In this document: positions 5,811 through 6,872 of the stretch, in pieces
How the letters are laid out: every line of letters starts with the position of its first letter
Numbering within the stretch: position 1 is the first letter of the stretch
Assembly (NCBI GenBank): GCA_913054445.1
Contig: CAJXIK010000111.1
Coordinates: forward strand, 1 to 6,872
Reading direction: 5' to 3'
DNA: 6,872 bases
From: an uncultured Bermanella sp.
Lineage (GTDB): Bacteria > Pseudomonadota > Gammaproteobacteria > Pseudomonadales > Oceanobacteraceae
The notes under the pieces: model-generated
Told to the model about the DNA's origin: nothing
What the model saw: the letters and a program-made list of their open reading frames with translations, nothing else
Database searches by the model: none
Program-made: the position numbers and the translations under genes

Positions 5811-6230
5811 GCTCACCATACAAATAATCCCCTGCCCCTTACCCCGATACTTGACGAAAAGTTGCTGCAAAGGCTCGGGTAATTGTGCGGATGCGAGCGG
5901 CGAGTAGCCCGCGCCCTGATAAAAATCTTCGAGGTGAGTATAGGGAAAGCAATAGATGGCAGGCGTCAGTTGTTGGCGCACCAATGTCAGCAGCGCCAGC
6001 CCCAAATGCTGGCCCCGCAGTTCATTCTTCACATACAGGCTGCGTAACCAGTAAAACCCTTGCTGGGGCACGAGGCGCACCGCGGCGATAACCTGGTCGT
6101 CGTAGCTGGCAATGAACACGCGTTCGTCACCGCTGGCGCTGCCCTTGTGTTTTTGACTGCGATAAAATTTGTTCACGGCGCGAAAGTTGGGTTGTGCCCA
6201 CTCGCTCAATGTTATGTGTTCTAGATTCAT
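5793..6230 (-). CDS. GNAT family N-acetyltransferase
   Basis: A 145-residue GNAT-fold protein, which would move an acetyl group from acetyl-CoA to an amine; the substrate is not predictable here. Strand beta4 and the acetyl-CoA loop are clear: WLRSLYVKNELRGQHLG, with R72-G73-Q74-H75-L76-G77 fitting the R/Q-x-x-G-x-G/A motif except for the leucine-glycine ending. The later stretch LEDFYQGAGYSPL (100-112) matches the usual beta5/alpha4 end of the fold. The ATG at 6230 is the first possible start, since an in-frame TAA lies nine bases upstream. The leader there is C-rich (six Cs directly before ATG) with no Shine-Dalgarno sequence, so coupling with the gene 33 nt upstream is likely. The last residues (about SATDI) and the stop are encoded by the edge of the repeat island, suggesting an altered C terminus. 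Confidence 0.85.
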   Translation of the reverse strand: MNLEHITLSEWAQPNFRAVNKFYRSQKHKGSASGDERVFIASYDDQVIAAVRLVPQQGFYWLRSLYVKNELRGQHLGLALLTLVRQQLTPAIYCFPYTHLEDFYQGAGYSPLASAQLPEPLQQLFVKYRGKGQGIICMVSSATDI

Positions 6231-6263
6231 GGGGGGAGTTTAACAAACAAGCCGAGCCCTAGG

Positions 6264-6842
6264 CTAAAAATCCATCTCTATGTATCTGGGGGCGGCGGCT
6301 TCTTTTTTCTTAATACCACGCAGGGTCTTGATTTTAGCTTTTAGTTTTTTATTGGCATCGAATAGGGTTTGGTACTGGCCACGATAGTCTTCCTGCCACA
6401 CTCGGCTGCCCTTCACCATGCGCGACAGGCTGATCAAGCCGTTGCGGGTGGTGGCCAGTTGCTTGTCGATATTTTGGCTTTGCGTATCGAGAATGTTAAG
6501 GGCGACGCTAAGGTCGCCCTTGGCGGCTTCTATATCTAGGGTCGTGACCTTACTCACTAGTAAGTGGTGATCCTGGGTGAGCTGTTTAAGGTTGGTGACC
6601 ACCACCTCCTGTTTAAGGCTGAGCTGCTCCACCTCAAACATAGTGTCGGCGACCGTATTTTCAAGCTTGCCTAGGCGCATGTTAGTGAGAATCATGCCGG
6701 TGAGCAACGAGCTTATGATCCCTAAGGCGAGGCTCAGCTTCAGCACGAGGAGAAAGGTTTCGCCCTTATAGAAGGGCACAGCTGCTTGCTTTGGCGCTTC
6801 TGTGCCTGGGCCTCTTTCGATGAGTTTTTCGCCCTTAGCCAC
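6264..6842 (-). CDS. Single-pass membrane coiled-coil protein of unknown function
   Basis: A 192-residue protein I do not recognise. Residues 1-28 are polar and basic. One membrane helix lies at about 30-52 (TFLLVLKLSLALGIISSLLTGMIL). Residues of about 57-140 are a heptad-rich helical region (LENTVADTMFEVEQL, NILDTQSQNIDKQLATT). A Lys-rich stretch follows at 164-182 (NKKLKAKIKTLRGIKKK), then the tail PRYIEMDF. The N terminus is probably cytoplasmic with a periplasmic coiled coil, though the basic C-terminal region makes the topology uncertain. The start is GTG at 6842 with GGGAG (6849-6853) six bases upstream, a good ribosome site. The frame stays open to the window edge, so a start beyond it cannot be excluded. 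It lies 33 nt upstream of the acetyltransferase in the same direction and probably shares its transcript. There is no visible link to the TonB operon. Confidence 0.75.
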   Translation of the reverse strand: MAKGEKLIERGPGTEAPKQAAVPFYKGETFLLVLKLSLALGIISSLLTGMILTNMRLGKLENTVADTMFEVEQLSLKQEVVVTNLKQLTQDHHLLVSKVTTLDIEAAKGDLSVALNILDTQSQNIDKQLATTRNGLISLSRMVKGSRVWQEDYRGQYQTLFDANKKLKAKIKTLRGIKKKEAAAPRYIEMDF

Positions 6843-6872
6843 GGTGCTCTCCCAGTATTTTCGGCATATATG

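Noticed and set aside
5489..5827. Small repeat proteins of about 90-100 residues on both strands
   Set aside because: Both frames stay open only because the repeat period is a multiple of three. Both begin at TTG with no ribosome site, and the forward one starts inside the terminator stem-loop.

Overview
The window looks like chromosomal DNA from a marine-type gammaproteobacterium. The best guess is the Cellvibrionaceae/Alteromonadales neighbourhood, but this rests on gene order and protein style, not on a database match. It is dominated by one tightly packed forward operon (323-5475) of six genes: a secreted DUF3450 coiled-coil protein, a large TtpC-type ExbB with a periplasmic N-terminal extension, a short canonical ExbB, ExbD, TonB, and a secreted TPR-repeat protein. 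From memory, this is the order of the TonB2 cluster of Vibrio (DUF3450 - ttpC - exbB2 - exbD2 - tonB2 - TPR). The products should form an inner-membrane proton-driven motor that energises outer-membrane TonB-dependent receptors, plus two periplasmic helpers. No receptor gene lies in the window.

Layout. Positions 1-322 hold no gene. They contain a 113-nt imperfect palindrome (41-153, 30-nt arms) with a structured internal segment, then an AT-rich promoter region. That region carries a candidate PhoB box (222-239) with a -10 hexamer (250-255) at the spacing found at E. coli pstS and phoA. If real, phosphate starvation would drive this TonB system. I saw no convincing Fur box. The operon follows, with junctions of -1, +3, +45, +1 and -1 nt. 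A good Rho-independent terminator (5520-5550) ends it.

Positions 5551-5810 form a repeat island between convergent genes: three full 48-bp direct repeats and a partial fourth, then about 31-bp repeats in the opposite orientation that share the same core. The junction of the two sets makes a 32-bp near-palindrome. The far edge of the island runs into the 3' end of the next gene and encodes its last residues.

Two genes on the minus strand close the window: a small GNAT-family N-acetyltransferase (5793-6230) and, 33 nt upstream of it, a 192-residue single-pass membrane coiled-coil protein of unknown function (6264-6842, GTG start). Its start may overlap the end of a further gene beyond the right edge.

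The points most worth following are the possible Pho control of a TonB2-type motor, the large hairpin element upstream of it, and the two-orientation repeat island that has reached into a coding sequence.
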